DNA of 64,000 nucleotides from UBA4575 sp002386945 (GCA_943789445.1 CALSUC010000001.1:496001-560000); one strand, 5' to 3'; shown: positions 1 to 9,095, numbered from the stretch's first letter. Numbers and translations: made by a program. The notes: generated by a model not told the origin, from the letters alone.

Positions 1-881
1 CAATACACCGCATCGTCATAGTCTTTGGCGTCCTCGCCATCAATAGTGACAAAGTGTAGATCACGTAGGTCTTCTCGCTGTGGCAGCTGATCAGTGATTG
101 ATGATTCACTAAAGGCATCGACTTCAGCCAGGACTTCTTCGTTGAATTGAGAGGGGAGATTGTGGCTGCGGATGGCGATATCGATCTCCATGCCGGGGCC
201 CATATGCTCACCTAATACTTCTGCTATTTCACCGATTGGATGGCTGCGTTTGGTCGGTTGTTCGACAATTTTGGTGCAGACGATCTGTCCTGGCTGTGCT
301 TTAAACTTCAGCTCTTTCGGAATAACAATGTCTTGATGTAAGCGTTTGTTATCTGGGCGTACAAAGCAGACGCCACTTTCTTCATGATAACGTCCAATAA
401 TTTCTTTATTATGGTGTTCTAAGACTTCTAACAACATGCCTTCTCTGCGGCCATCACGCTTTACATTAGTGACGCGGACACTGGCACGATCGCCATCCCA
501 TGTGCCACGCATCTGTTGTGGTGAGAGAAAGATATCTGAAGCACCACTTTCATCAGGGTGCAGGAAGCCAAAGCCATCGCTATGGCCGATAATTTTGCCG
601 CTGACTACCTCGGCCTTTGCCGCTGAGGTATAACCACCACGCCGATGGCGAATCAGTTGCCCATCACGTTCCATAGCGCGCATACGGCGTTCTAGTGAAA
701 CCTGATCACGCTCATTGTCCACCTGCAAACCGACGCAGACTTCTTCGATAGAGGTCATTGCTTCGTTTTTGGAGACAAATTCTAGGATTAATTCGCGACT
801 TGCAATGGGATGTTCGTATTTTGCGGCCTCTCGTTCGGCATGAGGGTCGCTTGCCTGCCGTGGCTTTTGGTCTTCAGACAT
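1..881 (-). CDS. rnr: Ribonuclease R, 5' part (runs off the window)
   Basis: RNase R is a processive 3'-to-5' exoribonuclease that degrades structured RNA and takes part in rRNA and tmRNA quality control. The minus-strand frame opens with ATG at 881 (MSEDQKPRQ) and stays open to the window edge, giving about 293 residues. Visible are an N-terminal winged-helix-like region (ELILEFVSKNEAMTSIEEV), a cold-shock-like segment (GHSDGFGFLHPDESGASDIFL) and the start of the RNB catalytic domain with the metal-binding Asp cluster DGEDAKDYDDAVY at the very edge. The rest of RNB and the S1 domain lie outside. In Pseudomonas rnr also lies near purA and a tRNA-Leu. The start is plausible, but no strong ribosome binding site precedes it. 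Confidence 0.95.
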   Translation of the reverse strand, partial: MSEDQKPRQASDPHAEREAAKYEHPIASRELILEFVSKNEAMTSIEEVCVGLQVDNERDQVSLERRMRAMERDGQLIRHRRGGYTSAAKAEVVSGKIIGHSDGFGFLHPDESGASDIFLSPQQMRGTWDGDRASVRVTNVKRDGRREGMLLEVLEHHNKEIIGRYHEESGVCFVRPDNKRLHQDIVIPKELKFKAQPGQIVCTKIVEQPTKRSHPIGEIAEVLGEHMGPGMEIDIAIRSHNLPSQFNEEVLAEVDAFSESSITDQLPQREDLRDLHFVTIDGEDAKDYDDAVY

Positions 882-968
882 GTATTGGCTATAAGCTCTT
901 TAAGTGTTTTATTCGAATATGTAGCCTACATAGTAACCGTTTTGTGGGGGTAGTGATACGTACCTTAA

Positions 969-997
969 TTGACATCGGTCAGCAGCCTAGCTACATT
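969..997 (+). promoter_or_regulatory. Sigma-70 promoter of tRNA-Leu
   Basis: A perfect -35 box TTGACA (969-974), a 17-bp spacer and a -10 box TACATT (992-997) lie just upstream of the tRNA. The predicted start near 1004 leaves a 5' leader of about 20 nt for RNase P to remove. This is the clearest promoter in the window. Confidence 0.75.
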
Positions 998-1023
998 TCG
1001 CTCTCTTATATATTCCAGTACTT

Positions 1024-1110
1024 GCCGAAGTGGCGGAATTGGTAGACGCGCTAGCTTCAGGTGCTAGTGGGGGTAACCCCGTGGAGGTTCAAGTCCTCTC
1101 TTCGGCACCA
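1024..1110 (+). tRNA. tRNA-Leu (anticodon CAG)
   Basis: An 87-nt class II tRNA with encoded CCA. The acceptor arms GCCGAAG / CTTCGGC pair perfectly. The anticodon stem CTAGC/GCTAG holds the loop TTCAGGT, giving anticodon CAG, which reads CUG. A long variable arm (TGGGGGTAACCCCG) typical of tRNA-Leu follows, then the T-loop GTTCAAG. It lies on the opposite strand to rnr and the following protease gene, whose stop codon is 50 nt beyond the tRNA 3' end. Confidence 0.97.
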
Positions 1111-1159
1111 TGCTGTTATATGTTTTTCTTATCGTTATTGTTCTCTTTTAATAGTGTCT

Positions 1160-3316
1160 CTAGAAATTAAATGCAGCGGTTAAAGAAGCCTGCCCAACAT
1201 GTGTCTTTTTATAGGGTGATTGCTGAACGCTTAGGCTGACATCAATAGCCTGTTTATGGCTAAGCATGAGACGACCCTTGGCAGCTAGAAATCCTGCCAA
1301 TCTTCGCTCAGCCTTTAATTTGAAACTCTCTTTCTCATAGTAAATCTGTTTGTTTTTAGTGATGCCCTTGGCGACTAATAAACTGATCTCACCATTTGTG
1401 AAATGACCAGGGTCATATAGACCTAAAGCGATCTTGATCGTCTTATGTTTTATTTCTAAGCCACTGCTGAATTGCATTAAGTTTGCCTTCTTCAAACCCC
1501 ATTGCTGTGTGCTGGCATGATGAGTACTTAGCTGGCTATAAGTCGTGCGTAGGAAGAATAGGGTGCTTGGACTAAAGCGCTGCTGCAGGCCCAGTTCAAT
1601 ATTTTGAATCTGTTGTTGATTCTGCTCATAGGCCTTGCTGACACCAAGATTCAAATTATGTTTGCTGCTGCTTAGACTGGTGAGTAAATGCGTATCTTTG
1701 TTTTGCCAGAGTAGATTGAAGCCAAAGCCGGTAACTTTGGTTTGTGTATTTTTAGTGAACTGCATAAAGGGTCGTAAGCTAAGAGATTCACCCTGATAAA
1801 ACGGCATTTCAATCTGATCATGTAACTGATTAGGAATAAAACTGGGTTGTATTAAAAGACCAGAAAGATCTCCCCAGAAGTTCGCACTGGCAAGATTCAT
1901 AGCACGTGCAGAGGAGCTGAAATAGACAGGATAGGCAGTACTTCCTAATGAGTGGCTTTGGCTGTAGTGGCCAAAGTCTGTGGCAAAGTCCGTGCCTTTA
2001 TTTTGACTGGGGCTGTAGGCGATCAATGCCATAGTGCCTTCCGCTTTGCTAGCAAAGACATCACTGCCTTTACGCATAAACTGCGCGCCATCAAAGCGAT
2101 CAAACATGGCGACATCAAGATTGGCAACCCAATGACTAAAGGCCTGGCCAAAACCATTGGGAAGGCGTAGGGCAGCAGCTGACGGTTGATCGGTTGAACC
2201 ATCAGCCGTATAAAATAGGCTGCCAATAGGACTGACTGCGGCTTCTGCATTAACTAGGCCATGACCAAAAATAGCGCGCATGGCACTCTCACCACAGCTG
2301 GCTAAGGTACAGCCAAAATAACCGGTAAGACCGTCTAAGCTAGCCGTTGCTTTAACTCGGCTGACAACTTCACTTGCGGATAGGCTGGGAAAATGTCCAG
2401 TCACTAGGGCTAATACGCCACTGACATGTGGTGCCGCCATTGATGTGCCACTTTTTTCTGTATGGCCGCCACCTGTTTGGGCTGAACGAATGTTGTTGCC
2501 CGGCGCGGCTAGGCAAAAGTCTGCTGCGACGCCACAGCGATTAGTGAATCCAGTTTCTTTAAGATCAGTGTCGATTGCCATCACGGCCAGAAACTGGGCA
2601 GCGAGCTCATTGATATAGTAGGGTAACCCGGCTTCTTTGCTGACCTGATCTTGATAATCATTATTTGCAGCAAAGACAAAGATAGTGCCGTTTTCTTGAG
2701 CGCTACGCATGGCCGCTATGGATAAAGCATCTGTGGTTCTTAATGTCGCCTCATCATAATTTAAAATATTAGTAGAGGAGCCCCAGCTGTTATTAGAGAT
2801 CTGGATGTTATCGCTGACATGCTGTTGGTATACCGATGCTCGGCCAGCATCAGTATTCAGGGCAGTTAATGAACCAGCATCGTTGGCTATGCGGTATGAG
2901 TAAAGCTGGGCGGCATAAGCCACGCCACGCATACCATAATTATTCTTTCGGGCTGCAATAATCCCCGCAACATGAGTGCCATGGCCATGATCATCTGTCC
3001 CATAGCCACCACTGCTGCTGGCAAAATCACTACCTAAGATAGTGCGTTGATTGAATTCAGTATGACTACTATCGATACCTGAATCGACTACTGCTATACG
3101 AATATTTTCTCCAGTTGCACTGGCAAGATTTGCGTTTGCAGCATCGATATTATTGAGCCCATCTTGAGCTAGATATTCAGCCTGGTCGTTGACGTAGTTA
3201 ATGCAGCTGACGCTGAGACAAAGATCAACATCGACATTGTCGCCACCTCCACCTCCGCCCCCACATCCAATGGTTAACATAGACGTGACGACACCTAGGG
3301 TGATTCCTTTCACCAT
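1160..3316 (-). CDS. Subtilisin-family (S8) surface serine protease, autotransporter-like
   Basis: A 718-residue protein that starts with a membrane-export segment ending in TIGC and seven glycines, which resembles a lipoprotein N-terminus although Thr at -3 is not ideal for a lipobox. The S8 catalytic triad is complete: Asp78 (VVDSGID), His112 (HGHGTHVAGI) and Ser292 (GTSMAAPHVSG), with oxyanion Asn218. After about residue 390 the sequence changes to alternating polar/hydrophobic strands and ends in AAFNF, as expected for a C-terminal outer-membrane beta-barrel. This layout recalls NalP-type autotransporter proteases, so I infer a surface-anchored or self-released protease. A good ribosome binding site (AAGGAGAG) precedes the ATG. 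The gene sits between tRNA-Leu and purA, where it looks inserted. Substrate unknown. Confidence 0.85.
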   Translation of the reverse strand: MVKGITLGVVTSMLTIGCGGGGGGGDNVDVDLCLSVSCINYVNDQAEYLAQDGLNNIDAANANLASATGENIRIAVVDSGIDSSHTEFNQRTILGSDFASSSGGYGTDDHGHGTHVAGIIAARKNNYGMRGVAYAAQLYSYRIANDAGSLTALNTDAGRASVYQQHVSDNIQISNNSWGSSTNILNYDEATLRTTDALSIAAMRSAQENGTIFVFAANNDYQDQVSKEAGLPYYINELAAQFLAVMAIDTDLKETGFTNRCGVAADFCLAAPGNNIRSAQTGGGHTEKSGTSMAAPHVSGVLALVTGHFPSLSASEVVSRVKATASLDGLTGYFGCTLASCGESAMRAIFGHGLVNAEAAVSPIGSLFYTADGSTDQPSAAALRLPNGFGQAFSHWVANLDVAMFDRFDGAQFMRKGSDVFASKAEGTMALIAYSPSQNKGTDFATDFGHYSQSHSLGSTAYPVYFSSSARAMNLASANFWGDLSGLLIQPSFIPNQLHDQIEMPFYQGESLSLRPFMQFTKNTQTKVTGFGFNLLWQNKDTHLLTSLSSSKHNLNLGVSKAYEQNQQQIQNIELGLQQRFSPSTLFFLRTTYSQLSTHHASTQQWGLKKANLMQFSSGLEIKHKTIKIALGLYDPGHFTNGEISLLVAKGITKNKQIYYEKESFKLKAERRLAGFLAAKGRLMLSHKQAIDVSLSVQQSPYKKTHVGQASLTAAFNF

Positions 3317-3399
3317 GATTGCTCTCCTTGCTCCGTTACTCTAGACGCTATCCACAATGTATCTGGGGCGTATATGAAGGAACTTCCTGTCCCTTAGAG

Positions 3400-3421
3400 T
3401 TAGGCGGTTTGGTCCGCCTAA
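3400..3421. other. Short perfect hairpin in the protease/desaturase gap
   Basis: TTAGGCGG, a six-base loop, then CCGCCTAA form an 8-bp perfect stem. Neither strand has a T-run behind it, so it is not a standard intrinsic terminator. It lies in the 248-bp gap (3317-3564) upstream of the protease start. Nothing else was recognised in that gap. Confidence 0.4.
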
Positions 3422-3564
3422 GAAGAACGTTAAAACGATTTGATAGGGTTTGTATCGGGGTGGTAGAAGGAGTGAATATAATAAATATAAATTATATTAA
3501 TTCAGTATAATTATTCTATTTAACAAATTAATGAGAGGGGGTAATGCTGTAAAAACAGAAGAAC

Positions 3565-4362
3565 TTAACGGCGAGTGTGATTTTTTTCAGCAAAAGGAAG
3601 TGCAAATAACCCACCCAAACTATTGCAGTCTGGCTCTGAGTAAGCCGGGCCAAGCCCTAACTTGAAATGTTCGCTTAATGGCTGTGATTGAAAACTATAG
3701 AACAATCGATCCCAAACACTGAAGAGACTGCCGTAGTTGCTATCTGTTTCCTGTTGCCGATCAGAATGGTGTAGCCGATGCATGTGAGGTGTCACAACGA
3801 TATAGCGTAGTACACGATCTAAAGATGCTGGGATACGTAGATTACTGTGATGGAACAATATAACGGGCAGGGCAACAATCTCATAGATAATGAGATGCTC
3901 GATGCTGAGGCCAAATACTAGGATAAGTGGGATTCTTGTTAACCCTGAAAGCAGAATCTCACCGGTATGAAAGCGCACAGCGCTACTGGCATCCATCTCG
4001 CTGTCACAATGGTGTGCCCGATGAAAGCGCCATAAGACTGGAATTTGATGATTCATGCGATGCCATAGGTATTGCCATAGATCGATGATAATAAGTGCAA
4101 CGACAATGCTCACACTAGTGTTTAGTTCTAAGTGATGGAGTAGACCAAACTGGCGTATATCTGCCCAGTGTTCAGCACTTTCGAGTAGGGTAAACAGGAG
4201 CATGAGGCTAATAATTGCATTGAATAGGCCTAATGCAATATTACGCAGCGAATGACTTAGGTGGTGTTTGCGTGAGGCAAAATAAGGGAATAGCTGCTCG
4301 CTAAAATAGAGCAAACTGAAGATGCCGATAACTAAGAAAAACTTAATAGTCTCTAGTGTCAT
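3565..4362 (-). CDS. Sterol desaturase / fatty acid hydroxylase family membrane protein
   Basis: 265 residues with several hydrophobic segments. It carries the family's histidine clusters that bind a di-iron centre: HRMNH, HRAHH, a later LFHHSN, and HMHRLHHS. Family members are integral-membrane oxygenases acting on sterols, carotenoids or lipid acyl chains; the substrate cannot be deduced here. The length is normal for the bacterial family. It starts 32 nt after the purA stop on the same strand and could be co-transcribed with purA. It is not part of the usual purA neighbourhood, so it was probably acquired together with or next to the protease gene. Confidence 0.85.
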   Translation of the reverse strand: MTLETIKFFLVIGIFSLLYFSEQLFPYFASRKHHLSHSLRNIALGLFNAIISLMLLFTLLESAEHWADIRQFGLLHHLELNTSVSIVVALIIIDLWQYLWHRMNHQIPVLWRFHRAHHCDSEMDASSAVRFHTGEILLSGLTRIPLILVFGLSIEHLIIYEIVALPVILFHHSNLRIPASLDRVLRYIVVTPHMHRLHHSDRQQETDSNYGSLFSVWDRLFYSFQSQPLSEHFKLGLGPAYSEPDCNSLGGLFALPFAEKNHTRR

Positions 4363-4394
4363 CGGCTTACTATAGATCTAAAGGTTTATGGACG

Positions 4395-5684
4395 CTAGAA
4401 GATTTCGCGGCGGATGACGTTTTGTTGACGTTCAGGGCCGGTGGATATGATATCGATCGGGGTCTGTAAGAGCTCTTCTATTTTGTCGATATAATCACGG
4501 GCATTTTGAGGTAGGCCAGCATAATCGGTGGCACCGACTGTTGGACTTTGCCAGCCCGGTAGAGTGATGTACTCCGGCTCGCAGGCCTCTAGTGTGTCGG
4601 CATCCATGGTTAGGCTATCGACTAGGGCACCATTAAAACGGTAAGCGGTGCAGATGTTGATGCTTTCTAGTCCATCCATGACGTCTAGTTTAGTCAAACA
4701 AATACCACTGACACCATTGACGCGCATAGCACGTTTTAGTGATACCACATCTAGCCAGCCACAACGGCGCTGGCGGCCAGTGGTTGCACCAAACTCATGT
4801 CCCCGCTCGCCTAATTCTTGGCCGACTGCATCGGATAATTCAGTTGGGAAAGGGCCAGCGCCAACACGTGTGGTGTAGGCCTTCACAATCCCCAGGACAT
4901 AATCAATGCTAGTCGGTGCTACACCGCTACCACTACAAACACCGCCGGCGGTGGTATTGGAGGAGGTCACGTAGGGGTAAGTACCATGATCAATATCGAG
5001 TAGCGTACCCTGTGCGCCTTCAAATAAGATGCGTTTGTTTTCTCTTTGCAGCGTATGTAGACGATCGGTAACATCACAGATCATCGGGCTAAGTTCTTCC
5101 GCCCAAGCCTGACACTGATCCTTGAGTGCGTTTAGATCGCAGATTTCATACTGAAAGTAATTCTTTAATACGAAATTATGATAATCGACTACACCTTCTA
5201 ACTTAGCCATTGCCTTGTCGAATTGCAGTAGATCACCTAGACGTAATCCGCGACGGGCAACTTTGTCTTCATAGGCTGGGCCAATACCACGGCCAGTTGT
5301 GCCAATAGCCTTGTTCCCACGGGCTTTCTCGCGTGCCTGATCAACCAAGATATGATACGGCAGAATCAGTGGGCAGCCTTCAGATAAGAACAAACGCTCA
5401 CGCGCATGCACACCGCGCGTTTCTAGCATGGTCAGCTCTTCTAATAGAGCAGCGGGTGATAACACCACGCCATTGCCGATAAAGCAGGCTGTTTCCTGAC
5501 GCAAAATGCCAGAGGGGATAAGGTGCAAGACAGTTGTGTCTTCGCCAACAACAATGGTGTGTCCGGCATTATGTCCACCTTGAAAGCGAACTACAGCGTC
5601 AGCTTTTGCGGTTAACATGTCGACGATCTTGCCTTTACCCTCATCACCCCATTGGGCGCCGAGGACAACGATATTCTTTTGCAT
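4395..5684 (-). CDS. purA: Adenylosuccinate synthetase
   Basis: Catalyses GTP-dependent condensation of IMP with aspartate to adenylosuccinate, the first committed step to AMP. The protein opens with MQKNIVVLGAQWGDEGKGK, the characteristic glycine-rich nucleotide loop, followed by GGHNAGHT and, further on, TTGRGIGPAYEDK and GVGAGPFPTE. Length is about 429 residues, normal for the family. I chose the ATG at 5684 over an upstream in-frame one at 5708 because AAGGAAG precedes it at proper distance and homology begins here. It follows hisZ by 2 nt, in the same order as in Pseudomonas. Confidence 0.98.
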   Translation of the reverse strand: MQKNIVVLGAQWGDEGKGKIVDMLTAKADAVVRFQGGHNAGHTIVVGEDTTVLHLIPSGILRQETACFIGNGVVLSPAALLEELTMLETRGVHARERLFLSEGCPLILPYHILVDQAREKARGNKAIGTTGRGIGPAYEDKVARRGLRLGDLLQFDKAMAKLEGVVDYHNFVLKNYFQYEICDLNALKDQCQAWAEELSPMICDVTDRLHTLQRENKRILFEGAQGTLLDIDHGTYPYVTSSNTTAGGVCSGSGVAPTSIDYVLGIVKAYTTRVGAGPFPTELSDAVGQELGERGHEFGATTGRQRRCGWLDVVSLKRAMRVNGVSGICLTKLDVMDGLESINICTAYRFNGALVDSLTMDADTLEACEPEYITLPGWQSPTVGATDYAGLPQNARDYIDKIEELLQTPIDIISTGPERQQNVIRREIF

Positions 5685-5686
5685 GA

Positions 5687-6865
5687 TTAAGCTTCCTTGA
5701 TAGCCCAAGTATCGCCGTCTTGCTCCAGCTGCCGCTTACAGGCACTGGATTTAGCGGTATCTGATGAACTTAGGCCAGCAATAATGGTTTCACCAGAATT
5801 GCGTAGTTCAGTAATAATTTGATCGAGTGCTGGATCGTCACTTAAGGGGGCGAAGATCGCCGGCTGCGTATCGCTGTCTAGTTGTGAGAGTTTTAGTAAT
5901 TGTTTTAAGTCAGCACTAAAGCCGGTTGCTGGACGGGCACGGCCAAAGGCCTCGCCAATGTTGTTATAACGACCACCACGGGCTAACTCAGCACCGCTGG
6001 CACGATCATAGGCGGCAAAGACAAGATCATTTTGATAGTGGTAGCCGCGCACTTCAGCGAGATCAAAATGAATCTGATGATTGCTTAGGTGTTTGCCTAG
6101 TTTTTCGGCTAAGGCCTCTAATTTGTTAATGGCCACGACCATTCTTCCTCCAGCGGGTGCTAATACACTTTTCGCTTGTTGCAATATTTGTGCATCACCG
6201 TGTAGCTGGTTCATTGCTGCGATTGCAGATTTGTGGCTATCGGCACAATCCATAGTGTTTAGGAAGGCCTGCATATCTGGCGCTGACTTGCGTTGCAGGA
6301 TAGAAAATAAGTCTTGTTTAGCTTCGCCTACAAGATCAACTTCATCACATAAGATGTCGAAAATGCCGGCGTGCCCCAAATCTAGTAAGGGATTATCGAT
6401 ACCGGTTTCGGTAATCGCTGTCAGCATCATGCGAATAATTTCTGCATCACTTTCAATGCTGTCATCACCATACAGCTCAGCACCGATCTGTAATGGGCTG
6501 CGTGTGCCACCGGCCGACTCGGCCTGGGTCAGTAACACAGTGCCGCAATAACAGAGGCGAGTGGCTCCTTCTTCTTTCAGCATATGGGCATCAATGCGCG
6601 CAACCTGCGGCGTCATATCTGCACGTACACCTAGCATACGTCCTGAAATCTGATCGGTGAATTTGAATGTTTGTATATTGAGGTCATCACTGTCTTTTAA
6701 TAGCAATGAATCGACGAATTCAATAAATGGAGGTATGACTAACCGATAACCCCAAGAGCGGAATAAGTCGATAAGTTTTCGGCGTTGGTTTTCAAGGATT
6801 ACCGCATCATTGGGTAAAACTTCTTGAATACCAGTAGGTAGTAACCAGCGGGTACGGGAGTTCAT
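5687..6865 (-). CDS. hisZ: ATP phosphoribosyltransferase regulatory subunit
   Basis: HisZ is a catalytically dead histidyl-tRNA synthetase paralogue that pairs with short-form HisG to make the first enzyme of histidine synthesis. The 392-residue protein starts WLLPTGIQEVLPNDAVILENQRRKL and keeps class II synthetase core elements (RMLGVRADMTPQVARI, RLCYCGTVL, ARGGRYNNIGEAFG) but lacks the tRNA-anticodon domain. Its presence implies a short HisG elsewhere in the genome. Located between the hfl genes and purA, as in Pseudomonas. Confidence 0.95.
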   Translation of the reverse strand: MNSRTRWLLPTGIQEVLPNDAVILENQRRKLIDLFRSWGYRLVIPPFIEFVDSLLLKDSDDLNIQTFKFTDQISGRMLGVRADMTPQVARIDAHMLKEEGATRLCYCGTVLLTQAESAGGTRSPLQIGAELYGDDSIESDAEIIRMMLTAITETGIDNPLLDLGHAGIFDILCDEVDLVGEAKQDLFSILQRKSAPDMQAFLNTMDCADSHKSAIAAMNQLHGDAQILQQAKSVLAPAGGRMVVAINKLEALAEKLGKHLSNHQIHFDLAEVRGYHYQNDLVFAAYDRASGAELARGGRYNNIGEAFGRARPATGFSADLKQLLKLSQLDSDTQPAIFAPLSDDPALDQIITELRNSGETIIAGLSSSDTAKSSACKRQLEQDGDTWAIKEA

Positions 6866-6880
6866 GGCAGTAGCTTCAGT

Positions 6881-7075
6881 TTAACGATTAACTAACAGCC
6901 GTAAGAATAACACGGCTAGGGTCATGCTCACTAACCCTAATCAGCGAATTTTTGTATCTAGTAGTGAACTTATCTGTTGATAGGCCGCGGCTAGCGATTT
7001 TGGCGAGAATGCTGGCAACAGGCCTTCGAATAGGAATACGAAGGCGACTGCTGCTAACAAGGGATCAAACAGAGA
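6881..7075 (-). pseudogene. DUF2065 (YjeT-like) small membrane protein, broken remnant
   Basis: Between hflC and hisZ, where relatives carry a DUF2065 gene of about 60 codons, the minus strand reads SLFDPLLAAVAFVFLFEG, LLPAFSPKSLAAAAYQ, QISSLLDTKIR, then an in-frame TGA at 6941-6943, then LGLVSMTLAVLFLRLLVN to a TAA at 6881. This matches the family plan: hydrophobic helix, EGLLPxxSP turn, a second helix beginning GLxSM. No ATG or GTG lies in frame upstream; only CTG (7072) and an internal TTG occur, and there is no clear ribosome binding site. A stop between the two helices plus a missing start point to a decayed gene. Seen directly in translation; function of the family is not known to me. 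Confidence 0.7.
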
Positions 7076-7090
7076 TGTAAGACCTAGGTA

Positions 7091-7951
7091 TTATTTGCCA
7101 GATTGATTGAAGTAACGGAAGAACTGAGAGTCTGGTTTTAACACCAAAACATCATTCTTACTGTTAAACGTACGTTTATACGCGCTCAAGCTCTTAGTTA
7201 ATGTATAGAACTCTTCGTCTGCACCGTAGGCCCGTGCATAGATATCGGCCGCTGTTGCATCACCTTCACCACGTAACTGCTCAGATCGTTTGTAGGCATC
7301 TGCCAGAGTAATTTGACGTTGGCGATCGGCAGCAGCTCGAATACGCTCCGCTGATTCACGTCCACGAGCACGAAAGTCTTTTGCTACACGGTCACGTTCG
7401 GCACGCATACGCTCATAAACTGAATCACTAATGTCTTCAGTGTAGTCGATACGGCTAACACGTAAGTCAACGATCTCAATACCAAGTTCTTTTGAGATTT
7501 CGTTGGTTTTGCGCACTAGTGCATTCATGATTTCTGAACGTTCACCGGAGACAGCTTCTTTAATAGTTCGCGCAGCAATCACATCACGTAATTCATCTTT
7601 TGTGATTTGGCTTAGACGGCTATTGGCACGAGCTTCTATACCACCAGTGGCAACGAAATAGTCACGCACATTATCGATACGCCATTTGACGAAGAAATCG
7701 ACATAGACATATTTCTTTTCACTGGTCGGAAATAAATCAGGCTTCACATCCAGCGTTAGGATACGAGAGTCGAAATATTTCACATCGTTGACGATCGGTA
7801 GTTTGAAGTGCAAGCCAGGCTGAATATCTGCCTGAATGATCTCACCAAACTTCAATAGGATCGCACGTTGCGTTTCATTTACAGTGTAAACGCAGCTACT
7901 GTAGACAATAATGCTGACAGCAATAAGGGCAGCAATGATTTTAGTGATCAT
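7091..7951 (-). CDS. hflC: Membrane protease modulator HflC
   Basis: HflC is an SPFH/band-7 protein which, with HflK, forms a large periplasm-facing inner-membrane complex around the FtsH protease and limits its action. About 286 residues: one N-terminal transmembrane helix (IIAALIAVSIIVYSS) followed by the band-7 domain (TVNETQRAILLKFGEI ... VDLRVSRIDYTEDISDSVYERM) and a charged coiled-coil tail. I chose ATG 7951, which follows the hflK stop by one base and has a GGGAG ribosome binding site inside the hflK 3' end; an upstream in-frame ATG at 8038 lies inside hflK and adds no homologous residues. Confidence 0.96.
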   Translation of the reverse strand: MITKIIAALIAVSIIVYSSCVYTVNETQRAILLKFGEIIQADIQPGLHFKLPIVNDVKYFDSRILTLDVKPDLFPTSEKKYVYVDFFVKWRIDNVRDYFVATGGIEARANSRLSQITKDELRDVIAARTIKEAVSGERSEIMNALVRKTNEISKELGIEIVDLRVSRIDYTEDISDSVYERMRAERDRVAKDFRARGRESAERIRAAADRQRQITLADAYKRSEQLRGEGDATAADIYARAYGADEEFYTLTKSLSAYKRTFNSKNDVLVLKPDSQFFRYFNQSGK

Positions 7952-7952
7952 A

Positions 7953-9095
7953 TTAGCGATTCTCCCTGCCGCGTGTTGGGCGTTGTGGTATCTCTGATGA
8001 GTTGGATGAACCGAAGCTAGATGAAGTATTAGCTGCACCAGTGCTGTCTGAGCGTGTTGGTGCGTTCTGGATTAATTTATCCAATGGCAAATACATTAGG
8101 TTATTACCACCTTCAACATCCAACATGATCTTCGTGCTGTTGCTGAAGACCGCTTCAGTTGCTTCAAGATAGAGACGTTCGCGTGTGATGCTTGGTGCCT
8201 TCTTGTACTCAGTGAGTAATGCTGAAAAACGTTCAGACTCACCTTCAGCGGTAGCAACAATGGCTTCTTTGTAACCTGTTGCTTCCTCAGTGATGCGTGC
8301 TGCCTCACCTCGAGCCTGTGGCACGATGGTATTAGCGTAGGCTTCTGCTTCCTGAATGTAACGCTCCAAATCCTCACGTGATTTAATCACGTCATCAAAG
8401 GCGTTCTGTACCGGACTAGGGGGCTGTGTCTTCTCTAAGTTGAGTGAGGTGATCTCGATACCAGCGTCGTAGCGGTCCAGGATCTCCTGCATCAGTTTTT
8501 TAGTACTAGAAGAAATAACCTCTAGGCCTTCATATAAGACAAAGTCTACTTTGCTCTTACCGACGATCTCGCGAATCGCGCTTTCCATCGCCTGCTTTAG
8601 TGTGGTTTCTGGCCCACGCAAGTTGAATAAGTAGCCTGGTGCATCTTTCACTCGATACTGTGCACCGAGAATGATCTCTACGATATTCTCATCCTGCGTT
8701 AGCATAGTGGTTTGATGTTTGGCACTCCGTACTCGCTGTGTGTCGACTATAAATAGCGACTGCACTGGGAAAGGTACATGCCAGTGTAGACCGGGACTAG
8801 TAGTCTCTTTGTATTTGCCAAATTGTAGGATGACGCCGGCTTCGCCTTCTGTCACCTTGTAGACGCCTGACATGGCCCAAACGATAGCAATAATAAAAAT
8901 TGCGATCAGACCTATGCTAGACGAACCGTTAGATGGACCTGAAGATGAGTTAGAACCACTGCCGGAACCGCCAAAGAGGCCTCCAAACTTACGTCCTAAC
9001 TTTTGAAAGACTTCATCGAGATCCGGTGGCCCTTGATTATTGGATTTACGATTCCAAGGGTCATCGTTGTTGTTACCTGGGGTGTTCCAGGGCAT
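7953..9095 (-). CDS. hflK: Membrane protease modulator HflK
   Basis: Partner of HflC in the FtsH-modulating complex. 380 residues: a soluble Gly/Ser/Asn-rich N-terminus (PWNTPGNNNDDPWN ... GSGSGSNSSSG), one transmembrane helix (IGLIAIFIIAIVWAMSG), the band-7 domain beginning VYKVTEGEAGVILQFGKY, and a coiled-coil region rich in Glu/Ala before a Ser/Asn-rich tail. This is standard for HflK. It lies 35 nt downstream of hflX. Confidence 0.97.
   Translation of the reverse strand: MPWNTPGNNNDDPWNRKSNNQGPPDLDEVFQKLGRKFGGLFGGSGSGSNSSSGPSNGSSSIGLIAIFIIAIVWAMSGVYKVTEGEAGVILQFGKYKETTSPGLHWHVPFPVQSLFIVDTQRVRSAKHQTTMLTQDENIVEIILGAQYRVKDAPGYLFNLRGPETTLKQAMESAIREIVGKSKVDFVLYEGLEVISSSTKKLMQEILDRYDAGIEITSLNLEKTQPPSPVQNAFDDVIKSREDLERYIQEAEAYANTIVPQARGEAARITEEATGYKEAIVATAEGESERFSALLTEYKKAPSITRERLYLEATEAVFSNSTKIMLDVEGGNNLMYLPLDKLIQNAPTRSDSTGAANTSSSFGSSNSSEIPQRPTRGRENR

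Noticed and set aside
758..1045. 95-aa plus-strand ORF over the rnr start and tRNA promoter
   Set aside because: Antisense to rnr and runs into the tRNA gene; no coding features.
3400..3421. Hairpin as an intrinsic terminator
   Set aside because: No T-run on either strand, and it lies upstream, not downstream, of the protease gene.
4363..4394. Direct repeat of the tRNA-Leu 3' end marking the far side of an integrated element
   Set aside because: No copy of the tRNA tail was found between the desaturase and purA.
6941..6943. TGA in the DUF2065 remnant read as selenocysteine
   Set aside because: No SECIS-like hairpin sought by selenocysteine insertion is evident, the family has no Cys there, and the gene also lacks a start codon.
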